From Sphingomonas sp. LM7 (GTDB taxonomy: Bacteria; Pseudomonadota; Alphaproteobacteria; Sphingomonadales; Sphingomonadaceae), in the NCBI RefSeq assembly GCF_002002925.1, contig NZ_CP019511.1:3069001-3133000 (forward strand): a stretch of 64,000 nucleotides of DNA. The letters are read 5' to 3'. The position numbers and the translations under genes were made by a program. The notes beneath the pieces were generated by a model. It did no database searches. It worked only from the letters and a program-made list of their open reading frames with translations, and was not told the DNA's origin. Position 1 is the stretch's first letter. Every line of letters begins with the position of its first letter. Positions 40,607 through 50,926 of this stretch are shown piece by piece.

Positions 40607-41641
40607 ATGGATGCAATGGCGCTGATCCTTGGCCTTGAATCGAGCTGCGACGAAACCGCCGCCGCGCTGGTGACGAGCGATCGTCAAATCCTCGCGCACA
40701 AGCTGGCGGGCCAGGAGGCGGCGCATCGACCCTATGGCGGCGTCGTCCCCGAAATCGCAGCGCGCGCGCATGTCGAAGTGATGAGTCCGCTGGTCGAGGC
40801 GGCGCTGGCCGAGGCGGGGGTGACGCTGGCGGATGTGGACGCCATCGCCGCAACCGCCGGCCCCGGGCTGATCGGCGGTGTGATGGTCGGCCTGGTCACC
40901 GCCAAGGCGCTCGCGCTGGCAAGCAACAAGCCCCTCGTTGCAGTCAACCATCTCGAGGGGCATGGCCTGTCGCCGCGGCTGACCGACCCAGACCTCGCTT
41001 TCCCCTATCTGCTGCTGCTTGTTTCGGGCGGACATTGCCAATTGCTGCTGGTCGAGGGCGTCGGCGCCTATCGCCGCCTCGCCACCACGATCGACGATGC
41101 CGCGGGCGAAGCGTTCGACAAGACTGCCAAGCTGCTCGGCCTCGGCTTTCCCGGCGGTCCCGCGGTCGAGAAGGCGGCGGCGCAAGGAAATCCGCGTGCC
41201 GTCCCGCTGCCGCGCCCGCTGCTCGGCTCGCCCGAGCCGCATTTCTCCTTCGCCGGCCTCAAGAGCGCCGTCGCCCGCGTCGTCGGCCTGTACGACGCCG
41301 AAGACATTGCCGCCTCGTTCCAGCAGGCGGTGGTCGACTGCTTGCTGGATCGCACGCGCCGTGCGCTGCAATCGGTCGATGTGACGGCGTTGGTCGTTGC
41401 CGGCGGCGTTGCCGCCAATGGTAGCGTCCGCGTCGCGCTTTCGGGACTAGCCGCCGAACATGGCCTGCGCTTCGTGGCGCCGCCCTTGTGGCTGTGCACC
41501 GACAATGCCGCGATGATCGGCTGGGCCGGTGCCGAGCGCTTCGCCGCCGGGCTCACCGATCCGCTCGATTTCCCGGCGCGACCCCGCTGGCCGCTCGATC
41601 CGGGAGCGGAGAAGGTGCGCGGTGCAGGAGTGAAGGCATGA
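40607..41641 (+). CDS. tsaD: tRNA N6-threonylcarbamoyladenosine synthase TsaD
   Basis: A 344-aa enzyme (with TsaB and TsaE) that places threonylcarbamoyl on A37 of tRNAs reading ANN codons. The signature is [17 protein letters not shown]; the iron-binding histidines are His115 and His119 in [20 protein letters not shown] and GGVAANG follow. It is divergent from hemC and overlaps gpsA by 4 nt. Confidence 0.96.
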   Translation: MDAMALILGLESSCDETAAALVTSDRQILAHKLAGQEAAHRPYGGVVPEIAARAHVEVMSPLVEAALAEAGVTLADVDAIAATAGPGLIGGVMVGLVTAKALALASNKPLVAVNHLEGHGLSPRLTDPDLAFPYLLLLVSGGHCQLLLVEGVGAYRRLATTIDDAAGEAFDKTAKLLGLGFPGGPAVEKAAAQGNPRAVPLPRPLLGSPEPHFSFAGLKSAVARVVGLYDAEDIAASFQQAVVDCLLDRTRRALQSVDVTALVVAGGVAANGSVRVALSGLAAEHGLRFVAPPLWLCTDNAAMIGWAGAERFAAGLTDPLDFPARPRWPLDPGAEKVRGAGVKA

Positions 41642-42615
41642 GGATCGGAGTGATAGGCGGCGGCGCCTGGGGCACGGCACTCGCGCAGGTCGCAGCGCGG
41701 GACGGGCAGCCCGTCACCCTGTGGGCGCGCGAACCCGATGTGGTCGAAAGCGTCAACGGATCCCATGAGAATCGCCAGTTCCTCGCCGGCGTGCCGCTTT
41801 CCGAATCGATCCGCGCCACTGGAAACCTCGCTGATCTCGCCAGTCACGACGCGCTGCTCATAGTCGCGCCGGCGCAGCATGTCCGCGCCGTGCTCGCCGC
41901 CGCGCCGGTCGGCGGCACCCCGCTGGTGCTGTGCGCCAAGGGAATCGAGGCGGGCACCCGGCTGCTCGTCGGCGAAGTCGCGCATCAGGCCGCGCCCGAT
42001 GCGCCGATCGCAGTGCTCTCCGGGCCTACCTTCGCGCACGAAGTCGCCGCTGGCAAACCCACTGCGGTGACGCTAGCCTGCGAAAACGAGGTGCTGCGCA
42101 ACCGGCTCTCCGAACGCCTCGCCGGCCCAGCCTTTCGCACCTATGGCTCGGCCGATGTGATCGGCGCGGAGATCGGCGGCGCGGTGAAGAACGTCCTCGC
42201 CATCGCGTGCGGCGTGGTCGAGGGGGCCGGTCTCGGGCTCAACGCCCGCGCCGCGCTGATCGCCCGCGGTTTCGCCGAGATGACGCGATTCGGTCTCGCC
42301 CGCGGCGGCCAGGCGGAGACGCTCACCGGGCTTTCGGGTCTGGGCGATCTCGTCCTCACTTGCTCCTCGACCAACTCGCGCAACTTCTCGCTCGGTGTCG
42401 GACTTGGCCAGGGCCGCGGCGCCGCCGAGCTGATGGCCGATCGCAAGACCGTCGCCGAAGGCGCGCATACCGCGCCGGTGCTGCGCGAGGCTGCAGTCGA
42501 CGCAGGCGTCGACATGCCGGTGACCGAGGCTGTCAACGCGTTGCTCGAAGGCGCGGCGGTGCGCGACGTCATCGAGGCGCTGCTCAGCCGCCCGTTGCGT
42601 GAGGAAAAAGCGTGA
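41638..42615 (+). CDS. gpsA: Glycerol-3-phosphate dehydrogenase [NAD(P)+]
   Basis: A 325-aa enzyme that reduces dihydroxyacetone phosphate to sn-glycerol 3-phosphate for phospholipids. The nucleotide motif is [13 protein letters not shown] (4-16); [20 protein letters not shown] and [24 protein letters not shown] hold the substrate site. It starts at the ATG at 41638 inside the tsaD stop, and its end overlaps the DUF1697 GTG start. Confidence 0.95.
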   Translation: MRIGVIGGGAWGTALAQVAARDGQPVTLWAREPDVVESVNGSHENRQFLAGVPLSESIRATGNLADLASHDALLIVAPAQHVRAVLAAAPVGGTPLVLCAKGIEAGTRLLVGEVAHQAAPDAPIAVLSGPTFAHEVAAGKPTAVTLACENEVLRNRLSERLAGPAFRTYGSADVIGAEIGGAVKNVLAIACGVVEGAGLGLNARAALIARGFAEMTRFGLARGGQAETLTGLSGLGDLVLTCSSTNSRNFSLGVGLGQGRGAAELMADRKTVAEGAHTAPVLREAAVDAGVDMPVTEAVNALLEGAAVRDVIEALLSRPLREEKA

Positions 42616-43148
42616 AGCGCTGGGCGGCCCTGCTCAAGGGCGTCAATGTCGGCGGCAACCGCAAGCTGCCGATGGCCGAGCTGCGGGTGCTGGTCGAAGC
42701 GCTCGGCTACATCAACACGAAGACGCTGCTCGCCTCGGGCAACATCGTGTTCGACGCGCCGGACACCGCCGCCGAGATCGTGGCGAAGCTGGAGTCCGCC
42801 CTCGCCGGCCATGGCTGCAAGACCGAAGTGATCCTCCGCGACCTGAACGAGATCGACGCAGCGATCGCCGCCAATCCCTATCCCGACGCCGCCGCCGATC
42901 ATCCGAGCCATTTGCTGGTGGTATTCCACCGCGACCCCTTCCCGACGGGGTTGATCGACAAGGTGGCGGAAATCCACACCGGCCCCGAGCAACTTCACGC
43001 CGAAGGCCGCGAACTGTTCATCGACTATCCCGAGAATATCGGCGAATCGAAGCTCGATCGTGCGTTGGCGAAGCTCAAATTCCCTGCACTCGCCACGGCG
43101 CGCAATTGGAATACGGTCGGCAAGCTGCGGGCGATGCTCGCCGCCTAG
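42612..43148 (+). CDS. DUF1697 protein
   Basis: A 178-aa protein of the DUF1697 family. [49 protein letters not shown] is the clear signature; the C-terminal NWNTVGKLRAML is also typical. No function is known. The GTG start overlaps the gpsA stop by 4 nt, so it shares that operon. Confidence 0.9.
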   Translation: MKRWAALLKGVNVGGNRKLPMAELRVLVEALGYINTKTLLASGNIVFDAPDTAAEIVAKLESALAGHGCKTEVILRDLNEIDAAIAANPYPDAAADHPSHLLVVFHRDPFPTGLIDKVAEIHTGPEQLHAEGRELFIDYPENIGESKLDRALAKLKFPALATARNWNTVGKLRAMLAA

Positions 43149-43297
43149 AAGTCGATCGCGACGCCCTTGCGCTCCCAGTCGCCGTAGCGCGTCGGGTCGA
43201 GCGGGTCCTTTGCCGGGACAGCCGGCGCGGGTTTGGGGACCGGCGGGCTCTCCGTAAGGTATTTCGGGGGCTTCACATGGCTCGGGCGCTGGCCCAT
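43145..43297 (-). CDS. DUF1674 small protein (SdhAF4-like)
   Basis: A 50-aa protein ending DPTRYGDWERKGVAIDF, the invariant tail of DUF1674, which in mitochondria is succinate dehydrogenase assembly factor 4. It is preceded by KYLTESPPVPKPAPAVPAK. It may help flavinated SdhA in bacteria too. I use the ATG at 43297; an upstream ATG at 43327 is possible. It starts antiparallel to the RsmB-like gene and converges on DUF1697 by 4 nt. Confidence 0.82.
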   Translation of the reverse strand: MGQRPSHVKPPKYLTESPPVPKPAPAVPAKDPLDPTRYGDWERKGVAIDF

Positions 43298-43310
43298 GGC
43301 ACTGGCTCCA

Positions 43311-44600
43311 ATGAACAAAACTCCCAATCGTCCCCGCCGCCCTAGCGGTCAAGAGCCCGATGGCCCCGGCGTCCCCGCGCGCCGCGCCGCACTGAAACTG
43401 CTCGATGCCGTACTGCGCCGCGGCCTCGCGCTCGAACAGGCACTCGATTCGGCGGCCTCCGGGCTTGCGCCCAATGATCGCGGCCTTGCTCACGCTATCG
43501 CCGCCGAGACGCTGCGCCGCCTTCCCGATCTCGATGCGCTGATCGATTCGGCGACTCAGCGCCCGCTTCCCGACGACGCCAAGGCGCGTTTCGCGCTGCG
43601 CATCGGGCTGGTCCAGGCGCTCGTTCTCGGCACGCCGGGTCACGCCGCGATCTCTACCGTGCTGCCGCTGGTCGATGGCGGCCCTCGTAAACTCGTCCAT
43701 GGCGTTTTCGGCACGTTGGTCCGCCAGGGCGCGACGCTTCCCGAGCCGCCGACGCTGCCCGATCCGGTCGCGCTACGCTGGCACGCCGCCTGGGGCGACC
43801 AGATGATCGAGGATGCCGAGCGCGCGATCGCCGTGCCGCCGCCGCTCGACCTGACGCTACGCGACTCCGCCCGCGCGCCGGATCTTGCCGGCACGATCCT
43901 GCTCCCCGGCCATCTCCGCCTCGACGAGAAGGCGGCCGTCCCTACGCTCGAAGGCTATGCCGAGGGCGACTGGTGGGTGCAGGACCTCGCTGCGTCGATC
44001 CCCGCACGGCTGATCGGCAACGGCAGCGGCACTGCGCTCGACCTCTGCGCCGCGCCCGGCGGCAAGACGCTCCAGCTCGCCGCCGCGGGCTGGCAAGTGA
44101 CCGCCGTCGATGTCTCGGAAAGTCGTCTGGCGCGACTTCATGAGAACCTCGAACGCACCGGCCTGGAGGCGAAGGTTGTCGCCGCCGATCTCCTCGAATG
44201 GCAGCCATCCGAGCTCGCTGACGCGGTGCTGCTCGACGCGCCGTGCAGCGCCACCGGCATCTTCCGCCGCCATCCCGATGTGCTCCACCGCGTTCGTCCC
44301 TCGCTGATCGCCGAGATGGCAGCGCTCCAGACGCGCCTGCTCGCCCGCGCCGCGCAATGGGTGACGCCGGGCGGTACGCTCGTCTTCTCGACCTGCTCGC
44401 TCGAACCGCAGGAAGGCGAAGCACAGCTCGATCGCTTCCTCGGAAGCCATTCAGGGTTCGAGATCGTGCCGATTACGCCCGACGAACTCCCGCAGGGCAT
44501 CACCCCGCGCGAGGACGGCACGCTGCGTCTCCTGCCGGGCGCGCTCATCGAAGCGGGCGGCCTCGACGGCTTCTTCATCGCGCGGCTGCGGCGTTCCTGA
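43311..44600 (+). CDS. rsmB: RsmB/NOP-family rRNA cytosine-C5 methyltransferase
   Basis: A 429-aa SAM-dependent RNA methyltransferase with an N-terminal NusB-like helical domain (about 25-140: RRAALKLLDAVLRRGLALEQAL, then FALRIGLVQALVLGTPGHAAIS) and a C-terminal catalytic domain (LDLCAAPGGKTLQLAA). The two catalytic cysteines are in DAPCSATG and STCSLEP. The NusB-like part indicates the RsmB type acting on 16S rRNA C967. The start may be the ATG at 43311 or the one at 43296; neither has a good SD. It precedes rpe, heparinase-like and purH. Confidence 0.9.
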   Translation: MNKTPNRPRRPSGQEPDGPGVPARRAALKLLDAVLRRGLALEQALDSAASGLAPNDRGLAHAIAAETLRRLPDLDALIDSATQRPLPDDAKARFALRIGLVQALVLGTPGHAAISTVLPLVDGGPRKLVHGVFGTLVRQGATLPEPPTLPDPVALRWHAAWGDQMIEDAERAIAVPPPLDLTLRDSARAPDLAGTILLPGHLRLDEKAAVPTLEGYAEGDWWVQDLAASIPARLIGNGSGTALDLCAAPGGKTLQLAAAGWQVTAVDVSESRLARLHENLERTGLEAKVVAADLLEWQPSELADAVLLDAPCSATGIFRRHPDVLHRVRPSLIAEMAALQTRLLARAAQWVTPGGTLVFSTCSLEPQEGEAQLDRFLGSHSGFEIVPITPDELPQGITPREDGTLRLLPGALIEAGGLDGFFIARLRRS

Positions 44601-44663
44601 TCGAGACCTCCACGGGCGTGAACCCCGGTTGCGCGCGACTCATGCCATGCTAGAGCAACGAAT

Positions 44664-45323
44664 ATGTCCGCCGTCCGCATCGCCCCCTCGATCCTCTCCG
44701 CCGACTTTGCCCGCCTGGGCGAGGAAATCCGCGCGATCGACGCGGCGGGCGCCGACTGGATCCATGTCGATGTCATGGACGGCCATTTCGTGCCGAACAT
44801 CACGATCGGGCCGGCAGTGATCAAGGCGCTGCGGCCGCATACTGCCAAGCCGTTCGACGTCCATCTGATGATCGCGCCGGTCGATCCGATGCTCGCCGCC
44901 TTCGCCGATGCGGGCGCCGACACCATTTCGGTGCATCCTGAATCGGGCCCGCACCTTCATCGCACGCTCCAGACGATCAAGGCGCTGGGCAAGCGCGCCG
45001 GCGTGGTGCTGAACCCGGCGACGCCGGTGAACGTTGTCGATCATGTGATGGACATGCTCGATCTGATCCTGGTGATGAGCGTCAATCCCGGTTTCGGCGG
45101 GCAGAAGTTCATCGAGAGCCAGCTCCCCAAGATCACCGAGCTTCGCCAGCGGATTACGGCGTCGGGCCGCGCGATCGATCTCGAAGTCGATGGCGGAGTT
45201 GATCGCGACACTGCGCCGCGAGTGATCGCCGCGGGCGCCGATGCGCTGGTCGCGGGCACCGCCACCTTCACCGGTGGGCCCGATCGCTACGCCGCCAACA
45301 TCGCTGCGCTACGAGGCGGATGA
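44664..45323 (+). CDS. rpe: Ribulose-phosphate 3-epimerase
   Basis: A 219-aa TIM-barrel enzyme interconverting ribulose 5-phosphate and xylulose 5-phosphate. [17 protein letters not shown] and [17 protein letters not shown] hold the metal ligands; [13 protein letters not shown] and [11 protein letters not shown] are the other signatures. The stop overlaps the next gene by 4 nt. Confidence 0.95.
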   Translation: MSAVRIAPSILSADFARLGEEIRAIDAAGADWIHVDVMDGHFVPNITIGPAVIKALRPHTAKPFDVHLMIAPVDPMLAAFADAGADTISVHPESGPHLHRTLQTIKALGKRAGVVLNPATPVNVVDHVMDMLDLILVMSVNPGFGGQKFIESQLPKITELRQRITASGRAIDLEVDGGVDRDTAPRVIAAGADALVAGTATFTGGPDRYAANIAALRGG

Positions 45324-47053
45324 AGGACGCGCCGCCCGAGTCCGGTGCCGACGGAGTCGAGGAAGGCAAACGGCTCATCCGCACCGGCGGCGATCGCGGC
45401 CTGAGCCTAGCCGAGCGGATTTCCGAGCGTTTCAATCGCCTCACCTGGGGCACGCCGCTCCACGCCATGCGGCTGCGCGGGCGGCACCCGCTCAAGCTGA
45501 TCGCAGTTCCCGACGATCCCTTTTTCGGCGACGCTCATCGCGGCAACGCCCTGCTCGAAGGTGTGGTCCGCTTTCGCGGCGAGGATCGGCCGATCGAAAA
45601 GCTCGATTTCGCCCGGCCAGACTGGACGCCTGCTTTCGGCGACTATCTCCAGAGCTTCGCCTGGCTGCGCGATCTCTCCAGCGTCGCTACCCGCGCACGC
45701 GGCGTGCCGATCGCCGAAGCGATCATGCGGCGCTGGCTGGCGGCGCATGGCGAGAAAGTGTCCGATCCCGCGTGGCGCGCCGACATCTGGGGCCGCCGCA
45801 TCCTGTTCTGGACCGCGCACGCGCCGCTGATCCTGTCCTCGACCGACCTCGTCTATCGTTCCAGCGTGCTCCACGCGCTGGCCCGCGGCGCGCGGCACCT
45901 CGATCGTGGCGCAGATCGCGTCCAGCCGGGCGCGGGACTGATCGCTGCATGGTCGGGCGTGCTGGTCGCAGGGTTGTCGATGCCCGGCGGCGATCCGCGC
46001 CGGGCCTATGGCGAGAATGGTCTTCGCCGCGCGCTCGATCAATCGGTGTTCGAGGATGGCGGCAGCGTCACGCGCTCGCCCGCCGCGCAGCTCGAATCGA
46101 TCCAGCTGCTCACCGTGCTCGGCGAAGCCTATGCCGCGCGCCGCCTCACCGCGCCTGGGTTCATCGAAGAGACGCGCGGCCGCATGGTCACGGCGCTGCT
46201 AGGGCTGTGCCATGGCGACAAGGGGCTTTCGAGCTGGCAGGGCTCCGGCCCCATCCCCGGGGACGTCATCGAGCAGCTGGTCGAAGCCACAGGCGTGCGC
46301 ACCCGCCCGCTCAAACAGGCGCGCGAATGGGGCTATCAGCGCCTGTCGGCTGGAACGAGCGTGCTGATCATGGACGTCGCGCCGCCGCCGCTCGCGCGGC
46401 TGGTCGAGGGCGGCTGCGCCTCTACGCTTGCGTTCGAGCTCTCCGACGGTGCCGATCGCCTGGTCGTCAATTGCGGCGGCGCGCGTGCGGCCAACGCCCA
46501 GGTTCCCCCGGCGCTCGCCGAGGGGCTGCGCACCACCGCCGCGCATTCGACCTTGGTGCTCAGCAATTCCAATTCGACGGCGATCCACGCCGACGGCACG
46601 CTTGGCCGCGGCGTCGTCGAAGTCGAGCTGGTGCGGCATGAGACCGACACCGCCAGCCGGATCGAGGCGAGCCATGATGGCTATGTCCGCCGGCTCGGTT
46701 ATCTCCACCGCCGCGTGCTGGCGATGTCGCCCGACGGGCGCGACGTGCGCGGCGAGGACATGCTGCTCCCCGCCGATCGGCGCAAGCACAAGGCGCCTAC
46801 GGTGTTCACTGCGCGGTTCCATCTCCATCCGCAGGTCCAGGTCACGCCCACTGCCGACGGGTTGGCGGCGATCCTGCGCACAGCCTCGGGTCATCTCTGG
46901 CAGTTCCGCTGCAAGGGCGGCAGCCTCGCGGTAGAGGACAGTATCTGGATCGACGGGCGCGGCCGCCCGCTCACCAGCCAGCAACTTGTCGTCACCGGCG
47001 CGAGCCCGGCGGGCGGCACCAATGTCAGCTGGCTGTTCCACCGCGCCAAGTAG
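45320..47053 (+). CDS. Heparinase II/III-like protein
   Basis: A 577-aa protein. An N-terminal alpha/alpha-toroid-like region (W/L-rich, [24 protein letters not shown]) is followed by a beta-sandwich C-terminal part ([18 protein letters not shown] and [34 protein letters not shown]), as in heparinase II/III proteins. No signal peptide is visible, which is unusual for a polysaccharide lyase. The order RsmB-like, heparinase-like, purH is widely kept in alphaproteobacteria, but its role is unknown; an envelope polysaccharide function is possible. Confidence 0.85.
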   Translation: MKDAPPESGADGVEEGKRLIRTGGDRGLSLAERISERFNRLTWGTPLHAMRLRGRHPLKLIAVPDDPFFGDAHRGNALLEGVVRFRGEDRPIEKLDFARPDWTPAFGDYLQSFAWLRDLSSVATRARGVPIAEAIMRRWLAAHGEKVSDPAWRADIWGRRILFWTAHAPLILSSTDLVYRSSVLHALARGARHLDRGADRVQPGAGLIAAWSGVLVAGLSMPGGDPRRAYGENGLRRALDQSVFEDGGSVTRSPAAQLESIQLLTVLGEAYAARRLTAPGFIEETRGRMVTALLGLCHGDKGLSSWQGSGPIPGDVIEQLVEATGVRTRPLKQAREWGYQRLSAGTSVLIMDVAPPPLARLVEGGCASTLAFELSDGADRLVVNCGGARAANAQVPPALAEGLRTTAAHSTLVLSNSNSTAIHADGTLGRGVVEVELVRHETDTASRIEASHDGYVRRLGYLHRRVLAMSPDGRDVRGEDMLLPADRRKHKAPTVFTARFHLHPQVQVTPTADGLAAILRTASGHLWQFRCKGGSLAVEDSIWIDGRGRPLTSQQLVVTGASPAGGTNVSWLFHRAK

Positions 47054-47102
47054 CGGCAATTAGGGGTTGCGGGGCGGGGCTCGATCCTTAGGAGGACGGG
47101 CC

Positions 47103-48674
47103 ATGGATCAGGTCACCATCAAGCGCGCGCTCCTTTCGGTCTCCGACAAGAGCGGCATCGTCGAACTCGGCCAGGCGCTCGCTGCGCACGGCGTCGAGCT
47201 GGTCTCGACCGGCGGCACTGCCAAGGCACTGCGTGATGCGGGGCTGGAGGTGCGCGATATCTCCGATCTCACCGGTTTCCCCGAGATGATGGACGGCCGC
47301 GTCAAGACGCTTCACCCCAAGGTCCATGGCGGGCTGCTCGCGGTGCGCGGCAATGCCGAGCATGTCGCCTCGATGGACGAACATGACATCGGCGCGATCG
47401 ATCTGGTGGTGGTGAACCTCTATCCCTTCGCCCAGACCGTCGCGCGCGGCGCGGGGCGCGACGAGGTCATCGAGAATATCGACATCGGCGGCCCCTCGAT
47501 GGTCCGCTCGGCCGCGAAGAATCACGATTCGGTCGCGATCCTCACCGATCCTGCCGACTATCCGCTGGTCTACGGCGGCAGCACCACGTTCGAGCAGCGC
47601 AAGAAGTTCGCCGCCAAAGCCTATGCCGCCACCGCCGCCTATGATTCGGCGATCGCCGGCTGGTTCGCCCATGTCGACCAGGGCGAGCGCTTCCCCGAAA
47701 GCGTCGCAGTGCCGATGATCAAGCAGGCCGAACTTCGTTATGGTGAGAACCCGCACCAGATCGCCGCACTCTACACCCAGTCCGCCGGCGGCGTGAACGG
47801 CGTCGCGCAGGCGCGGCAGATCCAGGGCAAGGAGCTGTCGTACAATAACTATAACGACGCCGATGCCGCGCTCGAACTGGTCAGCGAATTCCGCGACGGC
47901 CCGCCGACGGTGGTGATCGTCAAGCACGCCAATCCCTGTGGCGTCGCCACCGGGAACACGCTGGTCGAGGCGTATGAAGCGGCGTTCGCCTGTGACACCG
48001 TCTCCGCGTTCGGCGGGATCATCGCCGTCAATCGTCCGCTCGATGGCCCGACCGCCGAGGCGATCTCGGGGATCTTCACCGAAGTCGTCGCCGCGCCCGA
48101 TGCCGACGAAGCGGCGCGCGCGGTGTTCGCGCGGAAAAAGAACCTTCGCTTGTTGCTCACCGGCGACCTGCCTGATCCCGCACGGCGCGGGCGGGCGATG
48201 AAATCGATCGCGGGCGGTTTTCTGATCCAGTCGCGCGACAACGGCATCGTCACCGATGCGGACTTGAAGGTGGTGACGAAGCGCGCGCCGACCGCGCAGG
48301 AACTCGCCGATTGCCGCTTCGCCTGGACCGTCGCCAAGCACGTCAAGTCGAACGCGATCGTCTATGCCAAGGGCGGTAGCACCGCCGGTGTAGGGGCGGG
48401 TCAGATGAATCGCCTCGAGTCGGCGCGCATCGCCGCGTGGAAGGCCAAGGACGCTGCCGACAAGGCCGGCTGGGCGGAGCCGCGCACGATCGGCTCGGCA
48501 GTCGCCTCGGACGCGTTCTTCCCCTTCGCCGACGGCCTTCTCGCCGCAGTCGAGGCCGGGGCTACCGCCGTGATACAGCCGGGTGGATCAATCCGCGACG
48601 ACGAAGTCATCGCCGCTGCCGACGAGGCCGGGCTCGCGATGGTGTTTACTGGGATGCGGCATTTCCGCCACTGA
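47103..48674 (+). CDS. purH: Bifunctional IMP cyclohydrolase / AICAR formyltransferase
   Basis: A 523-aa enzyme for the last two steps of IMP synthesis. The N-terminal cyclohydrolase domain begins [17 protein letters not shown] with TGGTAKAL and [13 protein letters not shown]; the formyltransferase domain has RYGENPHQ and [10 protein letters not shown]. The ATG at 47103 has AGGAGG at the usual spacing. It ends a cluster that begins with the RsmB-like gene. Confidence 0.96.
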   Translation: MDQVTIKRALLSVSDKSGIVELGQALAAHGVELVSTGGTAKALRDAGLEVRDISDLTGFPEMMDGRVKTLHPKVHGGLLAVRGNAEHVASMDEHDIGAIDLVVVNLYPFAQTVARGAGRDEVIENIDIGGPSMVRSAAKNHDSVAILTDPADYPLVYGGSTTFEQRKKFAAKAYAATAAYDSAIAGWFAHVDQGERFPESVAVPMIKQAELRYGENPHQIAALYTQSAGGVNGVAQARQIQGKELSYNNYNDADAALELVSEFRDGPPTVVIVKHANPCGVATGNTLVEAYEAAFACDTVSAFGGIIAVNRPLDGPTAEAISGIFTEVVAAPDADEAARAVFARKKNLRLLLTGDLPDPARRGRAMKSIAGGFLIQSRDNGIVTDADLKVVTKRAPTAQELADCRFAWTVAKHVKSNAIVYAKGGSTAGVGAGQMNRLESARIAAWKAKDAADKAGWAEPRTIGSAVASDAFFPFADGLLAAVEAGATAVIQPGGSIRDDEVIAAADEAGLAMVFTGMRHFRH

Positions 48675-48690
48675 GCGGGATCGAATTTAA

Positions 48691-48737
48691 GGTCAGGCTT
48701 GCTGACCTACTCGACAAGGCTTTTGAAATTTTATAAC
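48691..48737 (+). promoter_or_regulatory. Inverted repeat and likely -10 element upstream of the BCKDH operon
   Basis: GGTCAG (48691-48696) and CTGACC (48702-48707) form a 6-bp inverted repeat, and TATAAC lies at 48732-48737. No perfect -35 at the right distance is seen. The repeat may be the purH terminator or an operator for the E1 alpha gene. Confidence 0.35.
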
Positions 48738-48800
48738 AAGCGTCCGGAAACCGGGCCCGTGCGTTCATAGAAGCGATACGGTCCGCAATTCGGAGAGATC

Positions 48801-50066
48801 ATGGACGCTCCGCGCGCCAATTTGCCGCCGCTTTCGCTGCACGTGCCGGAACCGAAGTTCCGTCCCGGCGACGAAGCCGACTTCAGCGATGTCGATGTCC
48901 CGTCCGCGGGATCGGCCCGCCGTCCCGACACCGCCGCCCCCGCTGACAGCTTCCACGAGCTCGCTTACACGCTCATCCGCGTGCTCGACGACTCTGGCCA
49001 GGCAGTCGGCCCGTGGAACCCGAGGCTCGATCCCGATGCGCTGCGCAAGATGCTGCGCTCGATGGCGATGGTCCGCGCGTTCGACGAGCGCATGTTCCGC
49101 GCCCAGCGCCAGGGCAAGACCAGCTTCTACATGAAGTCGACCGGCGAAGAGGCCGTGTCGGTCGCTGCGACGATGGCGCTCGCTTCGGACGACATGTGTT
49201 TCCCCAGCTATCGCCAGCAGGGCATCCTGATCACGCGCGGCTATCCGCTGGTCACGATGATGAACCAGATCTACTCGAACAAGGGCGATCCGCTGCAGGG
49301 CCGCCAGCTGCCGATCATGTATTCGGCCAAGGATTTCGGCTTCTTCTCGATCTCGGGCAACCTCACCACCCAATATCCGCAGGCAGTCGGCTGGGCGATG
49401 GCGAGCGCCGCCAAGGGCGACAGCCGCATCGCGGCGACCTGGTGCGGCGAGGGCTCGACAGCCGAGGGCGACTTCCACTCCGCGATGACCTTCGCGACGG
49501 TCTACAAGGCCCCGGTGATCATGAACGTGGTCAACAACCAATGGGCGATCTCGAGCTTCTCGGGCTTCGCCGGGGCGGAGGCGACGACCTTCGCCGCGCG
49601 TGCGATTGGCTATGGCCTCGCTGGCCTGCGTGTCGACGGCAATGATGCGCTCGCAGTCTATGCTGCCACCCAATGGGCGGCCGAGCGCGCGCGGACCAAC
49701 CAGGGCCCGACGTTGATCGAGCATTTCACGTATCGCGCCGAGGGCCATTCGACTTCGGATGATCCGACTGCGTATCGCTCGGCCGGCGAGCCCAATGCCT
49801 GGCCGTTCGGCGATCCGGTCCGCCGCCTCAAGGAGCACCTCATCGCTCTCGGCGAATGGGACGAGGAACGCCACGCCGCGCAGGACCTCGAACTCGCCGA
49901 GCAAGTGAAGCGCGCGCAAAAGGAAGCCGAGAAGAACGGCATTCTCGGCCACGGCATGCACCAGCCGTTCGATTCGATGTTCGAAGGCGTGTTCGAGGAC
50001 ATTCCCTGGCACCTCAAGGAACAGCAGCAGCAGATGCTCGACGAACAAAAGGCCGCCGGACTGTGA
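48801..50066 (+). CDS. bkdA1: Branched-chain 2-oxoacid dehydrogenase E1 alpha
   Basis: A 421-aa thiamine-diphosphate subunit of the 2-oxoisovalerate-type complex. The first 60 residues are a variable leader; MVRAFDERMFRAQRQGKTSFYMKSTGEEAVSV and CFPSYRQQG are conserved; the TPP motif is GEGSTAEGDFHSAMTFATVYKAPVIMNVVNNQWAIS. RAEGHSTSDDPTAYR holds the phosphorylation loop. The ATG at 48801 has GGAGAG upstream. It leads the operon; the last base of the stop region overlaps the hydrolase GTG. Confidence 0.93.
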   Translation: MDAPRANLPPLSLHVPEPKFRPGDEADFSDVDVPSAGSARRPDTAAPADSFHELAYTLIRVLDDSGQAVGPWNPRLDPDALRKMLRSMAMVRAFDERMFRAQRQGKTSFYMKSTGEEAVSVAATMALASDDMCFPSYRQQGILITRGYPLVTMMNQIYSNKGDPLQGRQLPIMYSAKDFGFFSISGNLTTQYPQAVGWAMASAAKGDSRIAATWCGEGSTAEGDFHSAMTFATVYKAPVIMNVVNNQWAISSFSGFAGAEATTFAARAIGYGLAGLRVDGNDALAVYAATQWAAERARTNQGPTLIEHFTYRAEGHSTSDDPTAYRSAGEPNAWPFGDPVRRLKEHLIALGEWDEERHAAQDLELAEQVKRAQKEAEKNGILGHGMHQPFDSMFEGVFEDIPWHLKEQQQQMLDEQKAAGL

Positions 50067-50923
50067 ACTGGATCCTCAATCGCCGCACGCTGCTCAAGGG
50101 CGCCGCGGCGCTCGGCGGGATCGCGCTGCTCCCGCCGAGCCTGCACGCTGCCGCTGCCGGCCCCGAGACGATCGACCTGACCGTCGGTGCACGCACCACC
50201 AAGCTCAGCATTTGGCGTCCGGCCAGCACTCCGCGCGGGCTGCTGCTGTTCTCCACGGGGCACGGCTCGTGGCCCGAACGCTATGAGGCGATCATCGGAA
50301 CGATGGTCGCGGACGGCTATGCCGTACTCGCGCCGCTCCATGTCGATTCGATGCGCCATCCCGATCGCGAGAAGTTCAACGCGCAAACCGGATTCTTCGA
50401 GCGCGTCGCCGACATGAAGGCGACCAGCGCGCATGCCGCCAAGAGCTTCCCAGGCATTCCCGTCGCGGCGATGGGCCACAGCTTCGGCACGCTGATTGGC
50501 CTAGGCATGGGCGGCGCCTATGCCAATCTGATGCCGATGCGCGACCCGAGCGTCACTGCGGTGCTCGGCTTCTCCTCGCCCGGCGCGATACCCGGGCTGG
50601 TGCGGCTTGGCGCCTATCAGTCGCTCGCTGTCCCGGCGATGCTGATCACCGGCACCGAAGACCGCGTGCCCGGCTTCGTCACCAACCCGGCGGATCACCT
50701 TCAGCCAATCGAGCTGAGCCCGGCCGGCGACAAATATGCTCTTGTGATCAAGGACGGCGGCCACGGTCTGATCGGCGAGGCCGGCACTGGCGGCTTTACC
50801 CGTGGCCAGCTTGCGGCGCGGCGCTTCCTCTCGGCCTATCTCCCCGGCGATGCCGCGGCCAAGGCGCGACTGGTAGAGACCTCGGCCGCCCCCGGCGACC
50901 GCTTTATCGTGCGGGAGGGCTGA
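50063..50923 (+). CDS. Tat-type exported alpha/beta hydrolase, inside the BCKDH operon
   Basis: A 286-aa hydrolase. The N-terminus NRRTLLKGAAALGGIALL is a twin-arginine-like signal, cleaved near HAA. The nucleophile elbow is GHSFG (Ser140); the later TGTEDRVPGF and GGHGLIGE give the acid and histidine. The family resembles PAF-acetylhydrolase/dienelactone-like exported lipases. Its GTG start overlaps the E1 alpha stop (GTGA), so it is translated with the operon, yet it should be outside the cytoplasm. The substrate is unknown. Confidence 0.8.
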   Translation: MNWILNRRTLLKGAAALGGIALLPPSLHAAAAGPETIDLTVGARTTKLSIWRPASTPRGLLLFSTGHGSWPERYEAIIGTMVADGYAVLAPLHVDSMRHPDREKFNAQTGFFERVADMKATSAHAAKSFPGIPVAAMGHSFGTLIGLGMGGAYANLMPMRDPSVTAVLGFSSPGAIPGLVRLGAYQSLAVPAMLITGTEDRVPGFVTNPADHLQPIELSPAGDKYALVIKDGGHGLIGEAGTGGFTRGQLAARRFLSAYLPGDAAAKARLVETSAAPGDRFIVREG

Positions 50924-50926
50924 GCC

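Noticed and set aside
42141-43700. 519-aa open frame antisense to gpsA and DUF1697
   Set aside because: It spans several real genes on the other strand and has no recognisable domains.
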